32,558 nucleotides of DNA from Nitrospirota bacterium. Lineage in GTDB: Bacteria; Nitrospirota; Thermodesulfovibrionia; Thermodesulfovibrionales; UBA6898. Under the pieces are notes generated by a model, which ran no database searches, was not told the DNA's origin, and saw nothing but the letters and a program-made list of their open reading frames with translations. Location: the NCBI GenBank assembly GCA_016217695.1, contig JACRHE010000099.1, positions 1 through 32,558 on the forward strand, read 5' to 3'. Of the stretch, positions 6,065 to 15,384 are shown piece after piece; position 1 is the first letter of the stretch; every line of letters starts with the position of its first letter. Position numbers and translations under genes: made by a program.

Positions 6065-8037
6065 AATCTTCAAAAAAGGAATTCATCGCTGAAGCAGAGG
6101 AGCTTCTGGAGGAATCTCAGAGGTTGGTGCTGGAAATCCAGGATACCCTGGCTACCGGTCTCAACCCTGACACGATAAACGCCCTCTTCAGGTCCATGCA
6201 TACCCTCAAGGGGGTCTCCGGCCTTTTTGGCCTGCAGGGCATAACAAACCTCAGTCACGCGCTCGAAACCCTCATGGACGACGTGAGGCTCGGGAAGATC
6301 GAGATCAACAGGTCTGTCATAAGCTTCCTGTTTAAGAACATCGACATACTCAAGAACCTCGTCGATGAGATCGGCGGCGGCAGTGAGACTGATTCCGGGC
6401 CATACATAAAGGATATACAGGCGTTCAGGGAATCCCTCAAATCAGCAGGAGGCGACGCAACTGCGGGCGGCATGATCGACGAAGCCATCATGAAGGTCCT
6501 TTCCGAATACGAGGAGCACAGGCTGAAGGCGAACATGAAGGAGGGCAAGGGAATATATCTTGCCAAGGCTGTCTTTTCCCTTGATGTCTTTGACAAGGCC
6601 CTTGAAGAGCTGACTAAGAAGATAAAGACAAAGGGAGAGGTCATCTCAACCCTGCCCACCTCCTCAAATGTCCCTGACGGTTCCATAGGATTCAACCTGA
6701 TGTTCGGGAGCAGGACGCCGCCTGAAGAGTTGAAGGCTGACATCCCGTATGAGATAGAGGCACTGGTAAAGTCAAAGACAGAGGTCCAGGCAGCACCCCC
6801 TCTTCCTCCTGCCCAGAAGCAGGATACCCACCTTAAGAGCACCACGACCACGGTGAGGGTGGATATAGAGAAGCTTGACAGGATACTCAATACGGTCGGA
6901 GAACTGGCCCTTGCCAAGGGCGCAGTCAAGAGGATCGGCACCGAGCTGGTCGATCAGTACGGCCATACCTCCCTTGTCTATGACGTGCATAAAATAACCC
7001 AGACCCTCGAAAGAAGGCTTGCCGAGCTCCAGGACCAGGTGCTTGAGATAAGGATGGTCCCCATAGGCCAGATATTTTCCCGGCTGGCTCAGGTTATAAG
7101 GCGCTATTCCAGGGATGTGGACAAGCATATCGACCTTGTCATATACGGGGAGGAGACCGAACTCGACAAATACATAGCCGAGGAGATCATCGACCCTCTC
7201 ATGCATCTCGTCAGAAACTCGATAGATCACGGCATAGAGCCGGCTGAAGAGAGAAAGAGAAAGGGCAAGAAGGAAGAGGGTACTGTAATCATCAAGGCAT
7301 ATCAGAAGGGAAACCACGTTGTGGTTGAGCTCCGGGATGACGGGGCTGGCATCAACGTGGAAAAGGTGAGGAAGAAGGCCCTTGAAAAAGGTCTTATAGA
7401 CAAGGATACGGAACTCGACGCAGGCAAGATCATGGACATTATTTTCACTCCCGGCTTCAGTACAAAAGACGTTGTGAGCGAGGTCTCAGGCAGGGGGGTA
7501 GGCATGGACGTGGTCAGGGAGAAGCTGTCTGCCTTCGGAGGGTTCGTCGAGGTGGAAACAGCCAAGGACGTCGGGACCACCTTCATGCTCACCCTGCCGA
7601 TTACGCTTGCCATTATAAAGGCCCTTATAGTGCGTGTCGGGCATGAGCGGTTTTCCGTGCCGCTGACATCGATGTCCGAGACTCTGATCATAGATCACAG
7701 GGACATCCAGACGATCGAGTGGAAAGAGGTCTATTACCTCCGGGGCGAAATGCTTCCCCTTGTGAGGATAAGCAGTTTTCTCGGCATTGACAGCGACACC
7801 GCAGGCAGGTCGTTTGCGGTCGTGGTAGGTTACGGAGAGAGACGGGTGGGGCTTCTTGTCGACGAGCTCTTCGGGCAGCACGAGATAGTCATCAAGTCGC
7901 TCGGAGAATATTTTAAAAGGCTGAGGGGGTTTGCAGGGGCTGCTGAGATCGGCAAGCACGAGGTGATCCTTGTCCTCGACATCGAGGCCCTTATTGATGA
8001 ATCGATGGTACGGCAAAAAGGAGGTACCCATGTTTGA
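6061..8037 (+). CDS. cheA: Chemotaxis-type histidine kinase CheA
   Basis: Autophosphorylates on histidine using ATP under receptor and CheW control and passes phosphate to CheY and CheB. Domains of the 658-residue protein: Hpt at 1-110 with phospho-acceptor His47 (MHTLKG); a non-standard middle region at ~135-245 (VLSEYEEHRLKANM, GEVISTLPTS) in place of a typical P2; dimerisation helices from ~265 (KLDRILNTVGELALAKG); an HATPase with N box (HLVRNSIDHGIEP), DDGAGI and GRGVGMDVV; and a C-terminal CheW-like domain from ~510. No receiver domain is fused. The middle region resembles that of alternative-function CheA proteins of the Myxococcus type (recalled, not searched). The gene overlaps cheY1 by 4 bp and its end contains the AAGGAGG used by the next gene, which it overlaps by 8 bp. 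Confidence 0.96.
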   Translation: MKSSKKEFIAEAEELLEESQRLVLEIQDTLATGLNPDTINALFRSMHTLKGVSGLFGLQGITNLSHALETLMDDVRLGKIEINRSVISFLFKNIDILKNLVDEIGGGSETDSGPYIKDIQAFRESLKSAGGDATAGGMIDEAIMKVLSEYEEHRLKANMKEGKGIYLAKAVFSLDVFDKALEELTKKIKTKGEVISTLPTSSNVPDGSIGFNLMFGSRTPPEELKADIPYEIEALVKSKTEVQAAPPLPPAQKQDTHLKSTTTTVRVDIEKLDRILNTVGELALAKGAVKRIGTELVDQYGHTSLVYDVHKITQTLERRLAELQDQVLEIRMVPIGQIFSRLAQVIRRYSRDVDKHIDLVIYGEETELDKYIAEEIIDPLMHLVRNSIDHGIEPAEERKRKGKKEEGTVIIKAYQKGNHVVVELRDDGAGINVEKVRKKALEKGLIDKDTELDAGKIMDIIFTPGFSTKDVVSEVSGRGVGMDVVREKLSAFGGFVEVETAKDVGTTFMLTLPITLAIIKALIVRVGHERFSVPLTSMSETLIIDHRDIQTIEWKEVYYLRGEMLPLVRISSFLGIDSDTAGRSFAVVVGYGERRVGLLVDELFGQHEIVIKSLGEYFKRLRGFAGAAEIGKHEVILVLDIEALIDESMVRQKGGTHV

Positions 8038-8848
8038 GGAATTTTACGGATTGAAGGTCAAGCCGTTCAGCAAGACACCTGATCCCAAATTCCTGTTCCT
8101 CAGCAGGAACCATGAGGAGGCCCTGGCACGTCTTATGTACGCTGTTGAGGAAAAGGATCTGATCCTTCTCACCGGTGAGGTGGGGTGCGGGAAGACGACC
8201 CTGACAAGGGCCCTGATGGATATGCTCGGTGAAAATTACCGCGTTATCACAATCATCAATCCGGTTCTGAGCCCTGCGCAGTTTCTGCGGACTATCGCAA
8301 AGAGGATGGATATCGATATCCCCTCCATCTACAAGGTGGATCTTCTCGACGCGATCTATGAGAAGGTATTCAGCGACTACGAGGCCGGGATCTCCTATGT
8401 GATCATTATCGACGAGGCCCAGCTGATTCCGAGCAAGGACACCTTTGAGGAGATACGGCTGCTTACGAATTTCCAGCTTGACTATACTAACCTCCTGAGC
8501 CTCATCCTCGTTGGACAGACAGATCTGAGGAAGAGGCTGAGCCACAAAACCTATCTGCCGCTGAAACAGAGGATAGGTCTTTTTTACCATCTCGGCCCGA
8601 TATCCGGGGATGAGATAAAGGACTATATCATGTACAGGCTGAAGATGTCGGGCAGGGAAGATATGCTCTTTACGGAGGAGGCGCTGAAGGCCCTGCACAG
8701 ACTTTCGGGAGGTATTCCCAGGGTGATTAACAGCATCGCGACATCGGCACTGCTCGACGGGTTCAGCCGCGAAGTCAATATCATCGACGGCTCTCTCATA
8801 GAAGACGCCTCCCGTGAACTGGGGTTACATGGACATTTCGAAAATTAG
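8030..8848 (+). CDS. AAA ATPase of the ExeA/GspA (MshM-like) type
   Basis: A 272-residue ATPase. It opens with the typical FYGLKVKPFSKTPDPKFLF segment. A Walker A follows at 49-57 (GEVGCGKTT), a Walker B with D128/E129 (IIIDEAQ), a sensor-like VGQTDLRKRL and a C-terminal lid (GGIPRVINSIA). Relatives load secretins through peptidoglycan (ExeA with ExeB), serve MSHA pilus assembly, or occur in exopolysaccharide clusters (family knowledge). No membrane or peptidoglycan-binding domain is present here, so it is the bare cytoplasmic ATPase. ATG 8030 is fixed by AAGGAGG five bases upstream, and the gene overlaps the cheA 3' end. Being embedded between cheA and cheW is unusual and suggests a link to a pilus or envelope output (inference). 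Confidence 0.88.
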   Translation: MFEEFYGLKVKPFSKTPDPKFLFLSRNHEEALARLMYAVEEKDLILLTGEVGCGKTTLTRALMDMLGENYRVITIINPVLSPAQFLRTIAKRMDIDIPSIYKVDLLDAIYEKVFSDYEAGISYVIIIDEAQLIPSKDTFEEIRLLTNFQLDYTNLLSLILVGQTDLRKRLSHKTYLPLKQRIGLFYHLGPISGDEIKDYIMYRLKMSGREDMLFTEEALKALHRLSGGIPRVINSIATSALLDGFSREVNIIDGSLIEDASRELGLHGHFEN

Positions 8849-9545
8849 GAAAAAGGCAAAGGCCAAAGAGGCGGAAAGGAAGGCTGAGGAAAAGGCCGGA
8901 GAGACTCCTGTCGGGAGTTCGGACGATTCTGAGGCAGCTGCCGCTGAAGCACCGCAGGAACCGGAGGAATACAGGGAGGCGGAAGAAGACCAACCGGCCG
9001 GCGCCGGTTCAGCGGATGCAAAAGACGAAAAAGAACCTGAAAAGGCCGGAGATGAAGAGGGTTCGGGAGGGGAGAAGATAATTGAACTCCTTACCTTCAC
9101 CCTTTCGAATGAGGAATATGCCTTCAGGGTCTCAGAGGTCGAGGAGATCGTAAGGTATCAGAGAATAACAAGGGTGCCCACGACCCCGGCGTTTGTTAAG
9201 GGCATAACATCCCTCAGGGGGAAGATTATCCCTGTCATGGACCTCAAGACGCGTCTTTCCCTTGAACAGACTGAGAAGGAAAACTCTTCGGAGTCCTATG
9301 AAGAGGTTGAGGACAAGAGGAGCAAAAACGAGAAGATTCTCATACTTGGCGGACCGCAGGGCCTTATAGGAGCAACGATAGATAAGGTAATGGGTGTTGT
9401 TAGGATGCCTGAGACAGGACTGCTCAATCCGCCGGCACATCTGTCGGAAGAGGAACTGAAATATATCGAAGGCGTTGTGATACTCGATAAGCGTTTCATA
9501 TCAGTTATAAGGGCTGGAGACGCTCTCAACATAGAAGGCAGCTAA
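8829..9545 (+). CDS. cheW: CheW adaptor with a charged N-terminal extension
   Basis: A 238-residue CheW couples receptors to CheA. Residues ~1-78 are a low-complexity extension: first Lys/Ala/Glu-rich ([18 protein letters not shown]), then strongly acidic and probably disordered. The CheW domain follows from ~80 ([54 protein letters not shown]). It has an extra acidic loop ([19 protein letters not shown]) between strands. ATG 8829 has GGGG a few bases upstream and overlaps the ATPase gene by 20 bp; the in-frame GTG at 8814 would add five residues. It is the longer of two CheW genes in the operon and stands before the first receptor, so it may serve that receptor specifically (inference). Confidence 0.9.
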   Translation: MDISKIRKKAKAKEAERKAEEKAGETPVGSSDDSEAAAAEAPQEPEEYREAEEDQPAGAGSADAKDEKEPEKAGDEEGSGGEKIIELLTFTLSNEEYAFRVSEVEEIVRYQRITRVPTTPAFVKGITSLRGKIIPVMDLKTRLSLEQTEKENSSESYEEVEDKRSKNEKILILGGPQGLIGATIDKVMGVVRMPETGLLNPPAHLSEEELKYIEGVVILDKRFISVIRAGDALNIEGS

Positions 9546-9555
9546 AGGAGGCCGT

Positions 9556-12408
9556 ATGCGCGAAAAACTTGAATTAAAGATACTCATTCTGGTGGTAAGC
9601 CTCCTCCTTATCGGGATCCTCGTGGCAGGCTTCATGGTGCTTACAATAGAAAAGTCCAGTCTGTACAGTATAACCGAGTCGAGTTCCGAATCAACGGCGA
9701 ATATCATCGCAAAGGACGTTGAACGGACGATGATAGAGGGCAGGGCTGATCTCACCAGGGCCCTGGTGGAAGACCTCAAAGGGGTGAGCGGGGTGGAAGG
9801 CATCTCTCTGCTGAATTTTGAGGGACGGCCGGCGTTCGACAAGACAGCGGCTGCTCAGGAGAGCGAGGCCATGAAAAAGATAGCCCAGACAAAGGCCCCT
9901 CTGCATTACAGGGATGTAAAAAAGCTCATCTTTTATAAGCCCCTTGAAAATACCGACAAGTGCAAGGCCTGCCACGCGACCGATCCCGCCATACTCGGCG
10001 CGGTCAAGATATCCTTTTCGATAGAAAAGGAGTACCAGGATGCCACGAGACTCATTGTTATAGTTATGCTCGCCACGGTCCTTGCCTGCTTCTGCTTCAG
10101 CATCATACTATGGGCCATGATCAGGAAGCTGGTGATTACTCCAATCAAGGCGCTTGAAGAGGCGGCTCTGAAGCTTTCCGAGGGTGATCTTTCTTTTGAT
10201 GTCAGGTTGAAGGGCAGGGATGAGATCAGCAGGTTCAGCAATGCGATTCAGGACTCGCTCCTTTCGATATCCGGGATCCTAAAGAGGATCAAGGATGTCT
10301 CGCGGAGGGTGACGAGTGTTGCCGAGGATGTCAATACCGAGTCGAAGAAGGTGGTTGAAGGGACTATTCTCGAGACCGAGGCGATCCATAATATCTCTTC
10401 TTCCATTGAGGAGATGAACGCCGTCATATCCGAGATTGCAGACGGGACTGACGGGCTTGCTGCCTCTGCAGAAGAGACGGCTGCCTCGATGGAAGAGATG
10501 GTGACGAGCATAACCCAGATCACCAGCAGCACTCAGGACTTCTCTATGGCGGTGGAATCCACGTCAGCCTCGATCGAGGAGCTCTCTGCAACGATAAAGG
10601 AAGTGGCGGCAAACGCCAATGAACTGGCTGCTGCGGCAGAGGATACCCAGTCTGCAATCATTCAGATATCGTCGTCCATAAAGGAGGTCGAAAAGAGGGC
10701 AAAAGAATCAGCGGTGCTCTCCGACAAGGTCAAAAACGATGCTGTCACCTTCGGCATGACTTCTATTGAAAAGACGATAGCAGGCATGCAGAACATCAAG
10801 TCTTCTGTTGAGAAGACCGCTGACTATATCACAAAACTCGGCGGCAGGTCGGAGGAGATCGGAAAGATCCTCAACGTCATCGACGAGATAACCGACCAGA
10901 CCACTATGCTTGCCCTGAATGCTGCTATCCTTGCTGCTCAGGCAGGTGAGCACGGCAAGGGCTTTTCCGTTGTTGCTGACGAGATCAAGGAGCTTGCAGA
11001 GAGGACCTCGATGTCGACACAGGAGATAGCATCCCTTATCCAGTCTGTTCAGCAGGAGGTAAGCGATGCGGTTGCTGCGATGGACGAGGGTCTTAAATCC
11101 GTAGAACTCGGGTTCAAGGTTACCCAGGAGGCTGCCGACGCCCTCAGAAAGATCGTTGAAAGCTCGAAAAAATCCTCTGAAATGGCAGCTGCTATAGAAC
11201 ATTCCACCACAGAGCAGTCCAACGCTGCACAACTTGTCTCCTCGGCGATGGAAAAAGTTCTGACCATGGTAGGACAGATTGCAAAGGCGACGACCGAGCA
11301 GAACAGGGGCATACAGCTGATCATGAAGGCGACCGAGAGGATAAGCGATGTGTCGACCCATATCAAGACCGCTACCAACGAGCAGTCCCTCAACAGCAGG
11401 CAGATCTCCCAGGCTGTAGAGCTCGTCTCCGACAAGAGCCAGCAGATTTCCCGGGCGATAAACGAGCAGAAGGTCGGCTCGGCCCAGATACTGGGCTCCA
11501 TAGAAAAGATTCAGGACCTGCCTAAGGAGAACAAGGAGAGGGCCTTCAGACTCAATCAACTGGTGAAAGAGCTTCTGAAGGATGCCGAGTTGTCCGTCAT
11601 CGAGATGGAGAAATTCAGGTTTGCTGAGGAGACCTCCTCAAATCTGCTGAGGATGGGCATTGTGCCTCTTGAATCACCTGCAGAGATGTTCAAGAAGTTC
11701 AGCCCTCTTGCAGAGTACGTCGCAAAGAGACTCAACAGGCGCGTTGACCTTAAGGTCGCAACCGATTTCCAGGGAGCCGTAAATGATCTGGGACAGGGGA
11801 TAACGCAGTTCTGCTTCATGACCCCTTCGACATATATAGAGGCTCATAAGAAATACGGCGTCAAGGCTTTAGTGAAGGCTCTGCGGGACGGCAAGCCTTA
11901 TCAGCATGCGGTCATTGTCGCCAAGAACGACAGCAACATCAATTCCGCTGAGGATATCAGGGGACGGTCCTTTGCCTTCGGAGATCCGCACTCAACATCA
12001 AGCCATATAGTGCCGAGGGGCATGTTGCTCGCTGCCGGCGTTGATATCAAGGACCTCCATTACTACAACTATCTCGGACACCATGATGACGTGGCCAAGG
12101 CCGTCCTCAACGGCGACTTCGATGCCGGAGGGATCATGGAATCTACGGCGAACAAGTTCCGGGATATGGGGCTGAAGCTGGTCAAGATATCTGAGGACAT
12201 CCCGGAGTTCAACATATGCGTCTCAGGCGATCTTGACGGCAAGATCGTGGCTGAGCTCAGGAACGCATTGCTCTCAATAAACGATTCCACATCCGAGGGG
12301 ATCCTGATCCTGAAATCCATTAACCCGAACTATACCGGCTTTATCGAGTCTTTGGATGAAGACTACAACGGAGTAAGGCTCATGATGACGAAAATAGGAT
12401 TGATATAA
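9556..12408 (+). CDS. Chemoreceptor with periplasmic CxxCH motif and C-terminal PhnD-like binding domain
   Basis: A 950-residue receptor. TM1 is ~8-30, the periplasmic domain ~31-163, TM2 ~166-188, HAMP ~189-241 and the receptor signalling coiled coil ~260-660. The periplasmic part ends with CKACH at 136-140, a c-type heme attachment motif, followed by [14 protein letters not shown]. The signalling tip reads [19 protein letters not shown]. From ~690 there is a phosphate/phosphonate-binding (PhnD-type) domain: [29 protein letters not shown] and the hallmark [12 protein letters not shown] at 809. With two membrane segments this C-terminal domain should be cytoplasmic, unlike normal PhnD proteins. 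AAAGGAGG precedes the ATG by 4 nt. Likely senses redox or a heme ligand outside and possibly an anion inside (inference). No CheR-binding pentapeptide is present at the end. Confidence 0.9.
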   Translation: MREKLELKILILVVSLLLIGILVAGFMVLTIEKSSLYSITESSSESTANIIAKDVERTMIEGRADLTRALVEDLKGVSGVEGISLLNFEGRPAFDKTAAAQESEAMKKIAQTKAPLHYRDVKKLIFYKPLENTDKCKACHATDPAILGAVKISFSIEKEYQDATRLIVIVMLATVLACFCFSIILWAMIRKLVITPIKALEEAALKLSEGDLSFDVRLKGRDEISRFSNAIQDSLLSISGILKRIKDVSRRVTSVAEDVNTESKKVVEGTILETEAIHNISSSIEEMNAVISEIADGTDGLAASAEETAASMEEMVTSITQITSSTQDFSMAVESTSASIEELSATIKEVAANANELAAAAEDTQSAIIQISSSIKEVEKRAKESAVLSDKVKNDAVTFGMTSIEKTIAGMQNIKSSVEKTADYITKLGGRSEEIGKILNVIDEITDQTTMLALNAAILAAQAGEHGKGFSVVADEIKELAERTSMSTQEIASLIQSVQQEVSDAVAAMDEGLKSVELGFKVTQEAADALRKIVESSKKSSEMAAAIEHSTTEQSNAAQLVSSAMEKVLTMVGQIAKATTEQNRGIQLIMKATERISDVSTHIKTATNEQSLNSRQISQAVELVSDKSQQISRAINEQKVGSAQILGSIEKIQDLPKENKERAFRLNQLVKELLKDAELSVIEMEKFRFAEETSSNLLRMGIVPLESPAEMFKKFSPLAEYVAKRLNRRVDLKVATDFQGAVNDLGQGITQFCFMTPSTYIEAHKKYGVKALVKALRDGKPYQHAVIVAKNDSNINSAEDIRGRSFAFGDPHSTSSHIVPRGMLLAAGVDIKDLHYYNYLGHHDDVAKAVLNGDFDAGGIMESTANKFRDMGLKLVKISEDIPEFNICVSGDLDGKIVAELRNALLSINDSTSEGILILKSINPNYTGFIESLDEDYNGVRLMMTKIGLI

Positions 12409-12432
12409 AAAGAAGGCTAAAGGAGGACTGTG

Positions 12433-13251
12433 ATGAAAAAGACGGGCTTTTTTATTTTTTCGGCAGTTGTATTTTTCTCTTTTGTCCAGACAGCTCACGC
12501 TGAAGAAAAAATACGTGTAGCCGGATCAGGCTCGATGATCTCACTTGTCTCGGAGCTGGCTAAGGCGTTCATGACAGACAACAGGAACCTTGTAATAGAA
12601 GTGAACCAAAAGTCGATAGAATCCACAGGCGGAATCATGGGCGCTGCCCAGGGGCAGCTGGAGATCGGCATGGCCTCAAGGCCCCTTAAGGATGACGAGA
12701 AGGCGATGGGCGTGGTGGCCTCCGAGATATCACGCGTTGCAACGGTTATAGGCGTAAACAGGAGTGTTGCTGTAAAGGAGATAACGAGCGATAACCTCTG
12801 CAAGATTTACAGCGGCAAGGCTACCAACTGGAAACAACTGGGCGGCGGCAACGAAAATATCATGCCGCTTACACGCCCTGACAGGGATGCTACAAAGGAG
12901 ACGGTCAGAAAGAGCGTGGCCTGCTTTAAAGACCTGAAGGAGCCCGAGACCGTGGCTATTGTGGCGACCGCTCCTGAGATGACGAAGATTCTTGCCAACA
13001 GGCCAGGGACAATCGGTTTTACCGATTCAGTCGCGGTTGACGATTCAGGGGGTGCTATAGTGGCGCTGAAGCTCGACGGACTGTTGCCCTCTCCCGAGCA
13101 TGTTAGAGACGGGAGATACAGGATCATCAAGTCCAACTTCCTTATTACCAAAGGTCAACCGGCAGGAGCTGCCGCTGATTTTCTGAAATTCATAAAGGGG
13201 CCTAAAGGGACTAAGATCATCGAGGCGAACAAGGCTGTTGCGGTTAAATAA
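12433..13251 (+). CDS. Secreted PstS-like phosphate-type substrate-binding protein
   Basis: A 272-residue periplasmic binding protein. A Sec signal (MKKTGFFIFSAVVFFSFVQ) ends near AHA before Glu23. The mature part has the phosphate-binding family features: VAGSGSM at the start of the fold, a TGGIMGAAQGQLEIGMASR loop, YSGKATNWKQLGG, PLTRPDRDATKETV and GTIGFTDS. The family binds phosphate or related oxyanions and normally feeds a PstCAB transporter, but no transporter gene is nearby. Its place between two receptor genes suggests it presents ligand to a receptor (inference). ATG 12433 is preferred to the GTG at 12430 because AAAGGAGG is then spaced 6 nt away. It lies 24 bp after the first receptor and shares that gene's ribosome binding site sequence. 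Confidence 0.88.
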   Translation: MKKTGFFIFSAVVFFSFVQTAHAEEKIRVAGSGSMISLVSELAKAFMTDNRNLVIEVNQKSIESTGGIMGAAQGQLEIGMASRPLKDDEKAMGVVASEISRVATVIGVNRSVAVKEITSDNLCKIYSGKATNWKQLGGGNENIMPLTRPDRDATKETVRKSVACFKDLKEPETVAIVATAPEMTKILANRPGTIGFTDSVAVDDSGGAIVALKLDGLLPSPEHVRDGRYRIIKSNFLITKGQPAGAAADFLKFIKGPKGTKIIEANKAVAVK

Positions 13252-13315
13252 TAAAGTGTTTCCAATTCAGGGCATATAGATATAAAAAACAGTGACAGAT
13301 CATGAAGGAGGATAT

Positions 13316-13363
13316 ATGAAAGTGTTTGCGGCGTTATCCAAGACAGGGGTGATGGTCAGATGA
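13316..13363 (+). CDS. Possible 15-residue leader peptide coupled to the second receptor gene
   Basis: An ATG at 13316 has a near-ideal AAGGAGG about 5 nt upstream and reads 15 codons (MKVFAALSKTGVMVR) to a TGA whose first two bases belong to the ATG of the next gene (ATGA). The receptor gene itself has only a poor ribosome binding site. The simplest reading is that ribosomes load here and reinitiate on the receptor. The peptide has no obvious runs of a regulatory amino acid. It is too short to be sure that it is a gene. Confidence 0.45.
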   Translation: MKVFAALSKTGVMVR

Positions 13364-15384
13364 TATTCAGGAAGTCCATTACCGCAAAGTTTCTGGCTGC
13401 CCTGTTCGTTATCCTCCTGATAGGGCAGTCGATCGGCGCTGTCATCCTGGTGCTGTATACAAAATCCGCGCTTTTCGATTCGCTCGAAAAGAGGATAAAG
13501 AAGGCTGCCACGATCATAGCCGGAGTTAGCTCCGGCCCCCTGCTCAGTTACGACTATGCCATGATAGATACGTATCTGGCGGAGGTGATGCGCGACGATG
13601 ATATCACATCCGTCCATATACTTGACGCAGGCGAAAAGATCATCCGGGAGAACGTCAAGTCTAAGGACAACGGCATAAAGACGCTTAATCCTTTTCTTTA
13701 TTCCCAGGCCCTGACCCTGAAGGTTCCGGTTAACGTTGCAGGGACAAAGATAGGTGAGGTGGTAATAGACTATTCGGCCAGGTCGGTCAACAAGAACATC
13801 TCGGAAAGCATACTCACCATCTCGCTTTATCAGCTTATCATGCTCCTTGCTGTCGGTGTAATCATGGTATATTTCTTCAATCGAAATATTAAGCATCCCG
13901 TATCGGAGATCAACAGGGCGATAGAGAAGCTGACCATGGGCGATCTTTCCGCCGACATCCCTGCCCTTGAGGATAATGAGATCGGCAGCATAGCAAAGGG
14001 AATAGCCTTCCTTGCCGAAAGGCTCTCGGAGACAGTGGCAAAGCTGAATTCCACGGCTGTGAATGTCTCGATGGCGATAAAGCAGGTGGATGTTACCTAC
14101 AACAATGTGATAAACGGGACAACCAAACAGCTCAACGCTGTGAAGGAGATCATAAAGTCGATCCAGATCGCCAACAGGTCCCAGGTAAATATCAACGACA
14201 ATTCCGAGAAACTGGCCAGTTTCTCGACCGAAAATGTCTCGTCTCTAATAGAGCTTAAGGCAACCGCTGAGGAGATAGCATCAAATACCCAGAGGCTGTT
14301 TAAGGCGACTGAGGACGCCTATTCCGTTGTCTCCCAGATGACCCAGGCCGCCAAGATGATATCCGGGACGTCAGGGGATGCCCTGACCGCAATTGAGGAT
14401 ACCTCTGCGTCGGTCGAAGAGATTGGCGCATCGGTTAAAGAGGTGGAGGAGCATGCGAAGGAGTCATCCAAGATAGCTGAAAAGGTCAAGGAGGTCACCT
14501 CCGGAGTCGGCATGATGTCTGTTGTTAATGCCGTTGAAGGGATGGACAACATATCCACTGAGGTCAAGAGGTCGTCTGATATCATCCAGAGGCTCGAGAC
14601 AAGGTCTGTTGATATCGAGAAGGTGCTTTCGGTGATAAAGGATGTTACAGAGCAGACTAACTTGCTGAGCCTCAATGCTGCTATTTTGGCTGCCCAGGCC
14701 GGCGAATACGGGAAGAGCTTTTCAGTTGTAGCTGATGAGATAAGCGCCTTGTCGGAGAGGACGGCGAGCTCAACTCGGGAGATAGGGGGAATCGTCAAGA
14801 CCATACAGAAGGATATAAAGGATGCGGTGAATTCCATCGACTCTGCGATGTCGAAGGTCGACGAAGGCAACGGCCTTGTGCTCAAGGTGGGAGAGGCGCT
14901 CAGGGATACGCTTAACGAGTCTATACATTCCTTTGAAATGACCAAGGCCATAGAGCGCGCGACCGAGGAACAATCCCTCGGACTGGGACAGATCTCGGCC
15001 GCTGTAGAGGAGATCCGCAAGATGATGAACAGCATCGCCAAATCAACCAATGAACAGGACAGCGGCCTCAGCTATCTTCTTGAGAGTGTCGGAGAGGTGA
15101 AAGAGGTTGCAGACCTCAGCAAGAAGGGAACTGAAGAACAGGCGGTCGGCACGCGCGTCATATCCAAGAACCTTGAGCTTGCCAATGACAAGATATCCGG
15201 CATAAGCCTTGCCGTTCAGCACCAGAAGAGGCTGAATGACGACATCATAGTCGCCATGGAGCAGATAAACAGCATCGGCGTCTCAACAGTAAAGGACATG
15301 GAGGAGGTCTCTGCCTCCCTGAATACCCTCTTTGACGAGATCGACATACTGAAAAAGGAGATGGAGGTCTTTAAAACCAGATAG
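13360..15384 (+). CDS. Methyl-accepting chemoreceptor with a small periplasmic domain
   Basis: A 674-residue receptor. TM1 is ~9-31, the periplasmic Cache-like domain ~32-148 (HILDAGEKIIREN, VPVNVAGTKIGEVVIDYS), TM2 ~151-173, HAMP ~174-226, and a long signalling coiled coil runs to the end. The tip is [19 protein letters not shown] at ~431-450. Canonical receptors have AAVEAARAGE, so the Glu and Arg of the trimer contact are Leu and Gln here, as in the first receptor. It ends EMEVFKTR, without a CheR-tethering motif. The ATG overlaps the TGA of a 15-codon leader, and the stop directly abuts the next CheW. Ligand unknown; the preceding PstS-like protein is a candidate partner (inference). Confidence 0.92.
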   Translation: MIFRKSITAKFLAALFVILLIGQSIGAVILVLYTKSALFDSLEKRIKKAATIIAGVSSGPLLSYDYAMIDTYLAEVMRDDDITSVHILDAGEKIIRENVKSKDNGIKTLNPFLYSQALTLKVPVNVAGTKIGEVVIDYSARSVNKNISESILTISLYQLIMLLAVGVIMVYFFNRNIKHPVSEINRAIEKLTMGDLSADIPALEDNEIGSIAKGIAFLAERLSETVAKLNSTAVNVSMAIKQVDVTYNNVINGTTKQLNAVKEIIKSIQIANRSQVNINDNSEKLASFSTENVSSLIELKATAEEIASNTQRLFKATEDAYSVVSQMTQAAKMISGTSGDALTAIEDTSASVEEIGASVKEVEEHAKESSKIAEKVKEVTSGVGMMSVVNAVEGMDNISTEVKRSSDIIQRLETRSVDIEKVLSVIKDVTEQTNLLSLNAAILAAQAGEYGKSFSVVADEISALSERTASSTREIGGIVKTIQKDIKDAVNSIDSAMSKVDEGNGLVLKVGEALRDTLNESIHSFEMTKAIERATEEQSLGLGQISAAVEEIRKMMNSIAKSTNEQDSGLSYLLESVGEVKEVADLSKKGTEEQAVGTRVISKNLELANDKISGISLAVQHQKRLNDDIIVAMEQINSIGVSTVKDMEEVSASLNTLFDEIDILKKEMEVFKTR

